NCBI GenBank assembly: GCA_963969495.1
Contig: OZ018328.1
Coordinates: 133,703,968 to 133,767,967, forward strand
Direction: 5' to 3'
Source of the DNA: Ceratothoa steindachneri
Taxonomy: Eukaryota > Arthropoda > Malacostraca > Isopoda > Cymothoidae
DNA: 64,000 nucleotides
Both the position numbers and the translations under genes were made by a program. Below are positions 1-11,039 of the stretch, one piece after another. Every line of letters starts with the position of its first letter. Position 1 is the stretch's first letter. Under the pieces are notes generated by a model. That model saw only the letters and a list, made by a program, of their open reading frames with translations. It was not told the origin of the DNA and did no database searches.

Positions 1-1
1 T

Positions 2-1563
2 AACACCATAAATGCTGCCCTGAATACAGGCTACTTTGCTGACGGGTACAAGATGGCTAAAATCATCTTCATCCCGAAAGGTAACAAGCCCCTAGACAGG
101 GTGGCCAACTATTGCCCGATCTCTCTTCTGGAGATGCACGGCAAGATCCTTGAAAAGATTATAGATAATTGGCTACCAGCTCAACTGAGCGAGTTAAGAG
201 CGCATAACCCCCAAAAACACGTGTTCAGCAGAAAAAGTTGCACAGAAACAACCTTGGCGCTCCTAATAGTAAAAGTAGCCTTTGACGAGCGAATGGGTAT
301 GTAGACATTGTGCTGAGGGACGTGCAGAAGGCCTTCGATAAAGTCTGGCTGAAAGGACTTCAATACAAGATCCTGAACCTCCAACTAGACCAAATCCTGG
401 AAAGGATCCTTTGTGGCTTTGTAATGGAGAGAAGGGCATGTATCATGATCAAAGGATACAGAGGATCTGAATTCGAACTCAAGGCGGGCGTTCCACAGGA
501 AAGTTGCCTGTGCCCACTGCTTTACTTGGTCTTTACCATCGACCTCCCAACTCCGGTGCACAGGGAGAGGATGTATCTGCAATTCACATATGACGTCACC
601 CAGATTGTTCCGTGCCCGGTGAAGAAAGCTAGGGAACAAGCAATGCGCACAATAGCAGAAATCAATAACTTCAACCGGTACGAGAGGCGATGGAAGATTA
701 GAACAAATAGGGACAAGTTCAAAATCATCTCACTGAGCATCAGGTTGACGTAGCCCATCATCATCGATGGAAGCAAATACGGCTAATCCACTGAAGGCAC
801 TGTCCTAGGCCTATAAATCTCCGACCACGGATACTCGAGACACTACAAGGAGAGGTGGAACCTAGTAAAGAGAGAAATCTCTAAGCTATTCAGGTTTAGA
901 GACCTTAGCTCGGCCAACATTAGAAAAATATACCTGATGTACGTCCGGGCTAAGCTCCTCTACCCCGTAGTATTGACTCAAGCAGCCAGCAAGATCTCAA
1001 TGAGAAAACTCCAACGTGTCCAAAACTCCGCATCCCTAATAATTAGCAAAGCCAGAAGGTGTGACAAACATCGGCAGAGGGATCTTCATAGGAGGAAAAA
1101 ACTGGACCCTATCAACATCTTCACCGAAAAATTGGGTCAAAAGGTCTGGTCAACCCTTACGAATGTTATCATTCCGGAACTACAGGCAACTGGTGGCAGA
1201 CTTAATATACCTGCACGACTACGGAAAAAGTCTCCCGTCGTAGTCAGTTCCCAAGTACTAAGATTTGCTCTCAGGAAAACATTCTATCACTATACACATA
1301 GCAGGAACACTAAAAACTAACTCAGGAAAACCGAAACCAAAACAGAGAAAATTAATAACAATACACTAAAACAACACAAAGTAAATTGCTAAGCCAAAAA
1401 CTATTAAAGGCTTGAATGCTCAAGAATTTAACTCAAAAATAAGTACACAGAAATTGAAACACCAACAATAAGGCGAACACGCTAACAACATACAAGAAAC
1501 AAACATAGAAAAACACGACATACCAAAAATAAGACAAAAAGGAAAATCTAAAGAAAAAAAAAA
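2..1563 (+). pseudogene. Jockey/I-like LINE, ORF2 reverse transcriptase 3' part and tail
   Basis: Decayed reverse transcriptase of an APE-type non-LTR retrotransposon, already open at the window edge (first codons NTINAALNTGYF). RT motifs appear in order: KIIFIPKG and NYCPISLL (fingers), DVQKAFDKVW (palm motif A), GVPQESCLCPLLY (motif B), QFTYDVTQIV (motif C, where the FxDD aspartate pair is damaged to YD), and KLQRVQNSA in the thumb/C-terminal region. The frame shifts just before 300; from 310 to 1320 one frame continues with three stops, the first at 751-753. The 3' UTR is A-rich and G-poor, includes AAAGGCTTGAATGCT (shared with the copies near 48.6 and 53.1 kb), and ends in a 10-A run at 1554-1563. 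The copy at 53.0-57.6 kb is the best local relative. Clade assignment below Jockey/I is uncertain. Confidence 0.85.
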
Positions 1564-1732
1564 GTGATGCCCTCCTACTAGGGCAAAATACCCCTCCTCC
1601 GTTTAATTTTCACTAACTTATACCTACCACTATCCCACCATATTTTAAAATTAAGTACACCATCTTCTTCTTCTTCCACGAAAATGAAATTTTTGATCCG
1701 ATATTGATAGTGATATTGAGTGAGCGTTCATC

Positions 1733-1840
1733 ATGTCTGGTCTTGGCAAAGGAGGAAAAGTTAAGAGGAGAAACTGGAGAGGCCCTTGCCAGACGTCCTT
1801 TTTGGGAGGAAAAGGAGTCAATTATCCGGAAGAGGAATAA
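1733..1840 (+). other. Short ORF with a histone H2A-like N-terminus
   Basis: A 35-codon open frame begins MSGLGKGGKVKR. Arthropod histone H2A begins MSGRGKGGKVKGKAK, so nine of the first ten residues and the start position agree. After residue 12 the resemblance stops and the frame ends at TAA 1838-1840. It lies just after the poly(A) of the upstream LINE and before LINE ORF1 sequence, so it may be a captured or template-switched histone fragment, the leader of LINE ORF1, or chance. No histone fold follows. This is not a functional histone gene. Confidence 0.35.
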
Positions 1841-1899
1841 AGAATAACCAGGAATACAGAGGAGGACTGCTACGCAAAGTAGGCCATGGGGCCATCCAC

Positions 1900-2365
1900 C
1901 ATGGACGTCAAATAGATCCCCGTCCGTACCATCAATGGGGCAACAAAACCAAGCCGGCCAACTGTCGTGGAAATTATCTTTGGCACGCTCAATGTAGCCC
2001 TCCTAAGACTAATTAAGATGACCAACGGCTGGGCAGCATTATGTTGAACTCCCGAGGACGTCGAGAAGATCGTGTCCGATGAAGCTAAAGATCCCCTTCG
2101 GATGATTGGACTTGAAGCTTCCATCCCCCAAGAAATCATGGTTCGTCGAACAGTCATTCTCAGAAAGCAGTGAAGACATCAAGGCTGAGCTTTCTAAGCA
2201 CCAAAAATGGGCGAAATTTGCCAAGGTGGAAAAGTTCGCAAAAAATATCGTCAAAATTATCTTCGCAAGTACTGAGATGGCGCAAAGTGCTATGAAGGAA
2301 GGACTCCTGGGTTTCTACCTCCAAGTAGCCCCTAAGCAGACTCGTTATACCTCTGCAAGATCAAT
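1900..2365 (+). pseudogene. Jockey/I-like LINE ORF1 fragment
   Basis: Remnant of the nucleic-acid-binding ORF1 protein of the same LINE family. Reading across a stop at about 2045 and a frameshift near 2160, recognisable segments include ALLRLIKMTNGWAALC, TPEDVEKIVSDEAKDPLRMI, MVRRTVILRK and then SEDIKAELSKHQKWAKF and STEMAQSAMKEGLLGF. They align in order with the ORF1 on the minus strand at 56.4-57.5 kb (for example ETGLLTFNVRFTPDQ). The zinc-knuckle region expected next is missing: at about 2366 the sequence passes into a mariner-like transposase. This is therefore a 5' LINE piece, head-to-tail behind another LINE copy and truncated by a DNA transposon fragment. Confidence 0.7.
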
Positions 2366-2754
2366 GTGAAAGTTTATTTTGAGGTACTAGGGCCTATAGT
2401 CAAGCCTTGGATGAGCCATTTAGTCGCGGAAAGCCCTTGCGTTTTCCAGCAGGACTCTGCTTCTGCATACAAGGCAAGGAAGACACAGACATGGAGGTTC
2501 AAAAGCCGCCCACACCACTGGTCCTTAAACTTGTGGCTGCCTAGCTTTCCCGACTGCAAGCCCATAGATTATTTCATGTGTGGCTTTCTTGAAAATGATC
2601 TCAACAAGGCTGCTCACAACACTTTAAGAGTTGTGAGAGCCATCATTGTGGAAATAATGTCATTCATTAACAATGAATCACTAACTAGGTATTCAATCAG
2701 ATCAGCTCCCGCCTGAACAAGGTCGTGAAGGCAGATGACGGCAATTTAGGATAA
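2366..2754 (+). pseudogene. Mariner-like transposase, C-terminal half
   Basis: C-terminal half of a Tc1/mariner-superfamily DDD transposase, which cuts and pastes DNA at TA sites. Visible are VLGPIVKPWM, the second catalytic block VFQQDSASAY, then PDCKPIDYFMCGF, which holds the third catalytic Asp in the place normally read SPDLNPxDYxxWG. The first 116 codons from 2366 are open; a frameshift near 2690 moves the last segment (SSRLNKVVKADDGN, stop 2752-2754) into another frame. The N-terminal DNA-binding domains and first catalytic Asp are absent. The fragment at 13041-13292 belongs to the same or a close family. No terminal inverted repeats were found. Confidence 0.8.
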
Positions 2755-4110
2755 TTTCATAATTTTATATATCACGCTAATTGTTTTAAATTCTTATGAG
2801 AATATATTGCTTAGTTTGGTACACAACGTGTGTGTACACTTTGTATCGATTTACCTAAAGTGTCTTGAAGTTCCATTCTTGCCCATATTGTGCCTTCTCG
2901 TTTTGGAAAGGCGTAGATAATATAAAAGTTTGCTCTTTCTGAAAATTCGCCTTCTGTGTTGTTTTTTTTACAGATCAATTGAATTATCTTTTTTATCCAA
3001 TCTTTGCATTGAAATCCCCTAGAATCATTTTTAACTGAGGCTTTTCTTATGTGTACATTCATGAGTGTTAGCATTTTTACACTTTGATTACTTTTAGAGA
3101 CTACCTATTCAATACAACTTGAAATAAAACTAGAAATAATCTTGATGTAAAATTAAAATAAAATAGAAATAATCTTGAAATTAAACTGTAAATTAACTCG
3201 AAATTGAACGGGATATCTCGTCCAGGATGCGGGGGACGGATGGCGCCCCTACATATTCCTCGCATATTCCAGCGATGAAAATCGTAGTGTGAAACCTTTA
3301 GAAGAGCATCTTAAAGACTTTGAGAAAGTAGTAAAGTGAATTCATGAAAGTCAAATAGAAAAAAAGAAAGTACAGTAGCCGCAATAAGTCAGCTCATATT
3401 TTGATTAGACATGGAGTGTTTCGTGTATATTTAGTTATAAATAAACTAAACAGGACATTTAGCAATAAAATATATTATAATAAATTTAATTATTTTTAAT
3501 GTTATGGGGGTATTTCAAGTAGTGCTGTTGAATATTTTGGAAAAGTTTTGTTTCTAAACAGAGTTGTCAAATTTCCCCAATTTTTTCTTTTTCCAGTTCA
3601 TTCAACTTTTATATTTAATTTTTAATTAATAATATGACAAAAATATTTGCATTAATATTTGCTTTTTAATCACTATAATTAATTTTATAACCTAACCATT
3701 AGGAAAAATATTATTACTTGGCAATACATTACCGTAAAGCCTAGTGACAATCATTGAAAACAATTAAAATATTTTAAAATCATATGAATATTTATATCAT
3801 AGTTAACCAAATTTTGCTTGAAACATTGTGAAAATGGTAACATGACGAATTTAGTTCTTTACTTGGTCGGTTCTCAACATAGTCCCATCCCTAAGAGATG
3901 TCCCCGTTTTAAAGGTTGATATCTTACCTTGTTCTGATTTGAGCTGTATCGTCTGGTGATACAGTGTGACCCAAAAAATTGTCCTTGTTTTTAATCGCTT
4001 ATTACTGAGTTATTATTACAGCTTTACAAATTAAATAAAATCATTGGTAAGATAATATTTCATAGTTTTATTATTTTTTACATCTTTTTAAAGTGACGCC
4101 CCTGGATATT
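2755..4110. other. AT-rich intergenic DNA, no recognisable gene
   Basis: Mostly A/T-rich sequence. An 87-codon minus-strand open frame at 2811-3074 contains YAFPKREGTIWARMELQDTLG, which I do not recognise; it may be chance or an old coding remnant. No RNA gene or repeat structure was seen. Confidence 0.4.
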
Positions 4111-4111
4111 C

Positions 4112-4360
4112 TCACACTTTACACAACATGAAAGTACGTTTATTATTACATTTTTCAAAACGCTGGACTGTATGTATCCTCTCTAACTCCGCTTGCATTA
4201 TTTTTTCGATAGTGGATGACTCTTGCTTGAATAATTTGTCCTTGATAAATCTCGGGCGAAAACAGTCCTTAGACGATATATCGGGAGATCTTGCGGGCCA
4301 TGGAAACTGCGAGCGATGAGAAATTAATCTTTGTTCAGAAAATCCTACAGAACATTCCAA
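4112..4360 (-). pseudogene. Tc1/mariner-like transposase C-terminal fragment
   Basis: An 82-codon minus-strand frame contains FPWPARSPDISSKDCFRPRF followed by IKDKLFKQESSTIEKIMQAE. This has the layout of the third catalytic block of Tc1/mariner transposases (WPxRSPDLxPxDxFLWGYLK) and the helix after it. The aspartate of SPD is kept, but the usual DFFLWG is degraded to DCFRPR. The D1 and D2 blocks were not found. The assignment rests on this one block plus context, so it is only moderately secure. Confidence 0.5.
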
Positions 4361-4855
4361 TGATTGTTTAAGTGTGCCGGTTGTTGCTCCTTCTTGCTAA
4401 AACCATTTGTTACTGCAGTTTTCTTGTCCAAAAACAGTTTTGAGTACTTCTATATACATTTCTTAAGTTAATAAAGTGTCTCCTTGTCTCTGGATGTTTA
4501 AAGAATTAAGGACCATATACCTTGCTGCAACTCAAACCACGCCGGACAGTAACTTTTAGTGAATGCAGTGCTTTCTACAAGTGTACATTTGGCTTATTTA
4601 GTGACCAACACTTGTAATCCTCTCTGTTGATGACCCCATTGAGATAGCTATGGCATTTATCATTGAATTGTATGTCCAAACAGAAAAATACGCTGGTGGT
4701 CTTGTTTGCTAAGCTGTTGCAACACATAAATCATGATCCATGCTAATAGCTTTGAAGGGATAGTTAGGATTTTTCGGTTCTCTTTGAATACATTTTTATG
4801 AACCTTTCTCTAGTTGGTCTGCAAAATATGGCAAACCTATTGTTATTTTTCATTA

Positions 4856-5999
4856 TGCTGTGTTACGTCCTTCAATATTTATTTTAGATTCGTCGTTCTT
4901 TTGGTCAACCACGCAAATAACATCACTACTCTTTAAGAGCAATGGGACATCGCAGAGGCATCAACGATGAAAAAAAGTCTTTCTCTATCAAGGAAAGTGC
5001 TAAATGTATCTTTGTTCATGTTATTGAGGAGAAGTTAGTTCGCCATGTGGACACTACTTGATGATTTCTGAAAGACCCTTCGCTATGGAAAAAGAGATAA
5101 GATTGTGGCACCTCTAAGCTATGATAGCTAGAGGTTTGAAAAATATTGGTCACCAGTTATTTTGGAAACCCGCACAAACAAGCAAAGTCATTTTCACCGT
5201 CGCTGATCGAGCACATGTACCAAAGAACATCAAGAACCGTATCCTAGGCTTTCGTGCGATCTTCCCTGAACATATATCTTTTATCACCCCGTTACAGGAC
5301 TTTGAGGTTTCAATGGGCCCGAAAGTACATGGTGTTGGATATGAGTTACGTTCTTTTCAATGAAGAGACCAAGGCGACCCTTGGTGAACCTGGCGGTGGG
5401 GAAAATGGGTCTAATTCGGAGATGAACGTAACCACCTTTTGTGGGTATAATTGGACATAGACTTGTTGACCCAGTTAGGGTCCATGATTAGGGTTAAAGT
5501 AATCGAGTAACCTCAGCCGCCTACTGCAATTTTTTGAAGGAGGAGCTTAGGGTTGCAAAGTGACAAGTTGATGGTGTGGCTGCCAGCCTCTCCGGATCTC
5601 AACACAATCGAAAATTTGTGGTCAATCATTAAACAAGATGTTCATGCCGAAGGACTTCAATTTTCGTCTGAAGTCTTATGGGTGACCATTGAAGCTGCAG
5701 CAGAGACAGTCAAATCTGCTGCTATTAAGAAATTGAGAGATTGCATGCATTATAGGGCTTTTAAAGTCATCCGTCGAAATGGGGCTCATATCAGCAAAAA
5801 ATTCATTATGTCCATCAATCGCGTATTATAAGTATGGATTTTTGTTAAATTATATACTCAAGACATGCTTAATGTGTACAATTATCTTTCATTTTCTCTA
5901 AAATATGTATAGATGGGCTACATTCATTCAAAAGCTATGAGCGTGGTTCATCCCCAAAATGACGAATCCGAAATAAAAATTATAGGACGTAACACAACA
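4856..5999 (+). mobile_element. Complete Tc1-like transposon with TIRs and TA target duplication
   Basis: A 1144-bp element bounded by TA at 4854-4855 and TA at 6000-6001. The left end reads TGCTGTGTTACGTCC; the reverse complement of the right end reads TGTTGTGTTACGTCC. Similarity continues inward for about 45 bp with small gaps (TATTTATTTTAGATTCGTC against TTTTTATTTCGGATTCGTC). Length, TIRs and TA duplication are standard for Tc1/mariner. It encloses a decayed transposase in plus orientation. Confidence 0.9.
4942..5831 (+). pseudogene. Tc1-like DDE transposase, inactivated
   Basis: Degenerate Tc1-type transposase inside the 4856-5999 element. It begins MGHRRGINDEKKSFSIKESA, the usual N-terminal position for helix-turn-helix DNA binding, and soon meets stops. 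The first catalytic region survives as VLFNEETKATLGEPGGG (normally FSDETK, so the Asp is Asn here). The middle holding D2 is not readable in one frame. The C-terminus is clear from 5553: ASPDLNTIENLWSIIKQDV with the catalytic Glu, then FKVIRRNGAHISK and a stop at 5829-5831. Several frameshifts and stops make it non-functional; the intact TIRs could still be mobilised by a related active transposase. Confidence 0.85.
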
Positions 6000-6001
6000 T
6001 A

Positions 6002-6964
6002 ATGGCAACATAACATTAATCTTGCCATCTTACGAAGATCAGTTGGAAAAAGTTACATCATAATTGATTCACAGAGAACAGAGAAATCTTGACTTTCCCT
6101 ACCGAGTTACGAGTATTATGGTGTTTCAGGATGTAACTTTGAATGACTTCATTCTCAAATCCAACGTGATTATTTACTGAATGTCCTCCCATTTGAGTTC
6201 CGTTAGAGCTGATAATAATCGTCTCAGACATTTCTTGATGTCCGTTTTATGCTGATTTGCGACTGAATCAATGTTTTCATCAGTTCGCACATCTTTGATT
6301 CCCCCAAACTTGCCTTTATGCATGTTCGTAATTGAGCAGTGAGGTTTCTATTTTGCGAAAATTTTGTGAATCGTTTTTAGATCTATAGACATTTGCTGAC
6401 CGTATTGCAGTTTGAAAGACCCTTGGGTGTCAACTACAGACCCACGGTTGATTATCTCTTCTGCGATGAAAATGCATTGCATATCCTACAAATAACCTAG
6501 GACTTTGGTAGATAAATGTCATATTTTGCTAACTACAGATTTCGTATCCAGGATATCCAAAATAAATAAAACTTTAAAATGTTTTCTTTCGAATGCTTTT
6601 ATTTCATCTGATATGCTTTAATAATGAATGAGTAATAAGCAATTAAAAATAATGAAAATTTTTATGGCAACACTATACGAAAGATTTCGATATTTTAGGC
6701 AAGAGAAGGGCAAGACTACTATCAAGCAGTTTTCCAGCAAAATCACAATAGAATCTTAATTTATTTCAGCGGAAAACTGCCATTTTGTCATGGATCATCC
6801 TGATATAATATAAATTTAATAGGAATATATAATTTAAAGTGATAGAACATAATTTAATGAAATTATGATGGCATAAAAGAACTGATATTTTTAAAGGACA
6901 CTCCCGTTTGATTGAAACTCTTAATTAACCATTTTCCAGTATTAAATTTGGAAAAATTCTCTTA
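6002..6964. other. Spacer between two transposons, possible old transposase remnant
   Basis: No clear gene. The minus strand at about 6050-6480 has a weak run of readable segments such as GGIKDVRTDENIDSVANQ that could be the N-terminal linker of a decayed Tc1/mariner transposase, but it is too degraded to call. The rest is AT-rich. Confidence 0.3.
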
Positions 6965-6966
6965 TA

Positions 6967-8267
6967 ACGGGTGTTTCATTAAGACGGATCGAAGTAAGCA
7001 GTAAATAAAACAGTATTATTTGTGAAAATTTATTGATTTCACTATTGGATCATGTTATTGAGTCAGGGCAATTATGTGTGACAAATAATATCGCCTAAAT
7101 GTCCGCCAAGGCTTCGGCGGCACACCTCCACTCAATGGTCAAATTTTTTTATGACGTCTCTGCATAGTTGCAACTCGATCTCACCAATATACCTTATTAT
7201 CTCATCCTTTAGCTGTTAAATTGTTGTTGGCATGTTGGCATTTACCTTACTTTTGTGATGACCCCAAAGGAATAAATCTAAAGGCGTCAAGTCACACGAT
7301 CGTGGTGGCCAATTGACCTCGCTGTTTCGAGAGATGATGCGACCTGAGAACTTCTCTTTCAATAAAGCCATTGTTGCATTGGCTGTGTGGCATGTGGCAC
7401 CGTCCTGTTGAACCCACAAATCTTCGACATCCATAGAATTCAATTCAGGCCATAAAAAGTTGGTTATCATGGCACGGTATCGCTCGCCTGTCACCGTAAT
7501 AGAATTCCCGGCATCCTTTTCGAAGAAATACGGCCCAATGATTCCGCTAGCAAAAAATGCACACCAAACAGTGACCTTTTGTGGATGCAGTGAACTTTCC
7601 AAAATCAACCTGGGATTTTTATCCGCTCAAATGCGACAATTCTGCTTATTAACGAATCCACCAAGATGAAAATGGGCTTCATCAGTAAAGATGATTTTTT
7701 TGCGAAAAATCATCATCGGCTTGTCTTTGCTCGTGCACTCAATTGACGAATGTACGGCGCTTCAAATGGTCAGCAATCTTCAGTTCTTGTGTCAAGTGAA
7801 TTTTGTAAGCGTGTCGAGACAAATCTTTTGTAAAAATTCGATGTAACCTTGTTGTGGAGAGGTTCAATTCCTGCGCGCGATGGCCAATAGAGGTGTCCGG
7901 ATCTTCGGCTACATTCTCGCACACTGCAGCAATGTTTTCAGCTGAACTGCGTAAGCGAGCACGCCATGGCGTTTTCATATCTGCCACCGACCCCGTTTGT
8001 TTGAATTTACGAACAATTTTTCCAATTGCGCTCTCGTATGGTCGATTATGTTGACCAAAAAAAATAGCGAATGCCCGAAATGCGTTTTTGTTTGAACGTC
8101 CATTTTCGTAATAGGCTTCGATAACTTTAACACGTTGTTCGGTTGTTAATCTTTCCATGGTTGAAATTGCCAAAGACTGAAGTTGTTAAATCTGAAAGAA
8201 AAAAAACTCATTAGACGCTTAAACTTAACTCACATTCAAAATCAGTCCAAGTTATTGGAACACCCTA
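6967..8267 (-). mobile_element. Complete Tc1/mariner-superfamily transposon, DUF4817-type HTH
   Basis: A 1301-bp element bounded by TA at 6965-6966 and TA at 8268-8269. Left end ACGGGTGTTTCATTAA; reverse complement of the right end TAGGGTGTTCCAATAA; imperfect TIRs of about 24 bp. It encloses one transposase on the minus strand. Ends, duplication and coding length fit a full, fairly young insertion. Confidence 0.9.
7072..8158 (-). pseudogene. DUF4817/DDE_3-type transposase, few inactivating mutations
   Basis: About 360 codons, chosen start MERLTTEQRVKVIEAYY at 8158; the family normally begins here, and an upstream in-frame Met at 8173 is less likely. An N-terminal helix-turn-helix (AIGKIVRKFKQTGSVADMKT) is followed by the linker SAENIAAVCENVAEDPDTSI, catalytic D1 (IIFTDEAHF), D2 (WVQQDGATCHTA) and D3 (PPRSCDLTPLDLFLWG), with 36 residues between D2 and D3. 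Breaks: TGA at 7739-7741 after RRTFVN, an extra A in the A-run near 7700, TGA after NKQNCRI near 7625, TAA after MPTTI at about 7216, and TGA after KKFDH. The C-terminus RRSLGGHLGDIICHT ends at 7072. All three catalytic Asp survive. Confidence 0.9.
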
Positions 8268-8269
8268 TA

Positions 8270-9080
8270 TATCAAGATTGGTGATTATATTAAAATACTT
8301 AAGAATTTAAGTTTTACAAAAATTGAGGTGACACTGACAATTTTTCAAACTTACCTTAGCAAATTAGAAAGAATAATGGTAGGCTGTTGTAAAAGCTAAG
8401 TTATGAAAACGAAAAGACGTCCTATGTTTTATGACCAAACCTAAAATAGTAACTTGTATTATTAAAATTAGAAATGAAATTACAGCTTACCAATCGGCAC
8501 CGTGGTCAATTTACAAATATTGCATGGAAGGCAGCGAGGAAAAGAAAATAAACCAATAAAAATAGCGATTTTAGTTCATGACACATCAGATCATTGGTGA
8601 AATAAGTATCGCGAAATCTAAATGCTTAGATAGTTTGGGTGCTTTTAAAAAATGAAGAGAAGATTCCAAGACGACTCAATACAAGCATGCCATCACCTTT
8701 AGAAGCAAAATATTTAAATAAGTGGCGAAAAAGGTTTAATTTTTATTTGTGAAGGTTTAACACCTTCTCTCGCCCTTCCTTGGGTCAATACAGAAGTGTA
8801 AAAGATAATAGAGGATATGAAAGAGGTGCAAACGCCGACCCGAAAGAGACCATCAACGAGGAGATTTGATGGAACCTTTGCAATTTCTATTTCGTCAAAG
8901 GCACAAGAGTGATGAGGAAACACCGCAAAATGTTCGTCATTTACTTGCGTTTCTGTTGGAAAGGAAATCGGGAATCAAAGGATGTTTATTCACGGGCCAC
9001 GAGAAGAAGTTTGTCGAAGTTGCCCTGAGGTAGCGAGAGCACTTCACAGAAAAAAACTGCTACACACTCTATTCCCATAG
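8270..9080. other. AT-rich spacer, no recognisable feature
   Basis: No gene, RNA or repeat was recognised. A 69-codon minus-strand frame at 8714-8923 has no familiar motif. Confidence 0.4.
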
Positions 9081-9245
9081 AGAAAATATGGCCGGCGTAC
9101 AAACAACGCCATTCTCGTGCAAAAGGTTTGGCCAGCGTATATGAACGATATTCTCATACAAAAGGTTTGGCCAGCGTACATGAACGTCATTCTCATATAC
9201 AATGTTTGGCCGGCGTACATGAACGCCATTCTGATGTAAATGTGC
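9081..9245. repeat. 39-bp minisatellite, tract 1 (about 4 units)
   Basis: Tandem units of 39 bp built around GTTTGGCCGGCGTACATGAA followed by CGCCATTCTCATACAAAA. Unit phases at 9086, about 9126, 9164 and 9203. Because 39 is a multiple of three, the minus strand reads as a 13-residue periodic peptide (MAFMYAGQTLYMR and variants). This is taken as non-coding satellite. The same unit recurs at 10.3 kb. Confidence 0.9.
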
Positions 9246-9259
9246 TCCATTAACAGAGG

Positions 9260-10305
9260 AAGCAGCAATAAAAATCTGAGAAATTATTATTAGTGTAATT
9301 AAAAAAATTTACAACCAGAGTAAATTAAATAAAATAAATGTTTACTAATTTCATTTCAGATACACTTACATCATTCCATTACCACCTTTTAAGCTATACT
9401 TATAACTTTATATTTAAAATGATTGTCCTTAGGTGAATATAAAATAGACATAAATCTAAATTTGCATTAGTCTATGTGTGTATAAGTATATATACATATG
9501 TATTCCACTCTTATTAAGAAGCCAGAGGAATTCAGTCCCCTGAGGTGTTTAAACTTAAATTCACCACTATTTAGGAGCATGTCGTACGAGTTGACCACAC
9601 TTCTTTTCATTTCTTCCAAAATCATGTCTTGACAACCCCCTGTTGAATAAAAAGCCCCTTGTGACGGTGTAACCAACCCCTTCTTTTGGTCCTCCCAGTT
9701 CGCTAAGAGATTCCTTACAACTTATATTCTTCTCCGTTCAAAGACTGATATAAATGAATGCTATTAGATCTTAGTTTACCCCAGGGGGCGATTGGAAGAC
9801 ATATTAGGAAAAACGCCCCTGTACCAGTCTATTATATCTGAATTGGATTTTCCATTTTAAAGCCTTTCTAGCTCATACGCAGTAAAATAAGATTGGAAAA
9901 AGACTCTCCTATTTATTAAAAATTGTAAAATTATTTTTGTTCTACCTACTTCAGAATTTCTAAAGAGTTACACACATATTTCTTTAATATCGGATCTTTC
10001 AAAAGCTGTAAACTTTGTTAAAGAAGCTCAGCTAAATTGAAAATAAAACTCGAGAAATTAACGCTGGTGTTTGGTCCTTATCCAACGGTCTGAACCTACT
10101 AAGTTAATTCCGTGTTTCTACTCCTTGACTTCCTGCCGTGAACACAGCTAACTCACGCTTCAAGAAGGCACCCTCAGATCAGATTCGTGTTTGTAACTCC
10201 AAGAACCGTTGCCTAATCCACTGCTCTTCCCCCAAGACTTTAAAAATTAACCAAGAAGTTACGGACCCATTCCAGTGGGCGACCATGACTCCCGCCCGTT
10301 TAACA
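9260..10305. other. Unique sequence between the two 39-bp repeat tracts
   Basis: About 1 kb without the repeat unit. It contains AT-rich DNA and a somewhat more GC-rich part at 10050-10310. No gene was recognised. Confidence 0.4.
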
Positions 10306-10310
10306 ATCAT

Positions 10311-10918
10311 GTAAAAAGTTTGCTCCGCGTACATGAACGTCATTCCAATAACAAAAAGTTTGGCCGGCGCACATGGAAGGCATTTTTATACAGAAAGTTT
10401 GGTTGGCGTTCATGAATGTCATTCTCATACAAAAAGTTTGGCCGGCGTAGATGAACGCCATTTTCATTCAGAAAGATTGGCCTGCGTATATGAACGCCAT
10501 TATGTTATATAAAGTTTGGCTGGCATAATTGAAATTCATTCTCACACATAAAGTTTGGCTGTCATAATTAAAATTCATTCTCACACATAAAGTTTGGCTG
10601 CAGTACATGAACATCATTCTCATATAAAGTTTGACCGGCGTAGATGAACGTCATTTTCATACAGAAAGATTAGCCTGCGTATATGAACGACATTCTGTTA
10701 TAGAAAGTTTTGCTGGCATAATCAAAATTCATTCACAAGGTCGGTTGGAGTACATAAACGCCATTCTCATACATAAAGTTTGGTTGGCATACATAAAGGT
10801 CATTTTCATTCAAGAGGTTTGCCCGGTGTACTTGAACGTCACTCTCATACAAAAGGTTTGGCCGACGTAGATGAACGCCATTCTTATAAATAAAGTTTGG
10901 CCGGCGTACTTGAACGCC
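10311..10918. repeat. 39-bp minisatellite, tract 2 (about 16 units)
   Basis: Sixteen unit starts follow each other at roughly 39-bp steps (10318, 10357, 10396, 10435, 10474, 10513, then on to 10894). Variant units GATTGGCCTGCG and GTTTGGCTGGCATAA occur in the same order at 10435-10513 and 10628-10706, a spacing of about 193 bp. That suggests a five-unit higher-order repeat. One unit near 10738 is shortened. Confidence 0.9.
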
Positions 10919-11039
10919 ACAGAAAGTACATTTTATACTCCTTCATAGCTCATTCAGCACAAATGAACTTTCTAATTTATCGCAAAAATCGGCCAACATA
11001 AGGTTGAATCATATGAGCTGTAAAATCTAGTCCAGTCAG

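Noticed and set aside
2811..3074. 87-codon minus-strand frame as a host gene
   Set aside because: No recognised motif, no splice or promoter context; mentioned only as part of the spacer.
10631..10870. 79-codon frame over the 39-bp repeats and its minus-strand counterpart at 9044-9268
   Set aside because: Periodic translation of a minisatellite whose unit is a multiple of three; no independent coding evidence.
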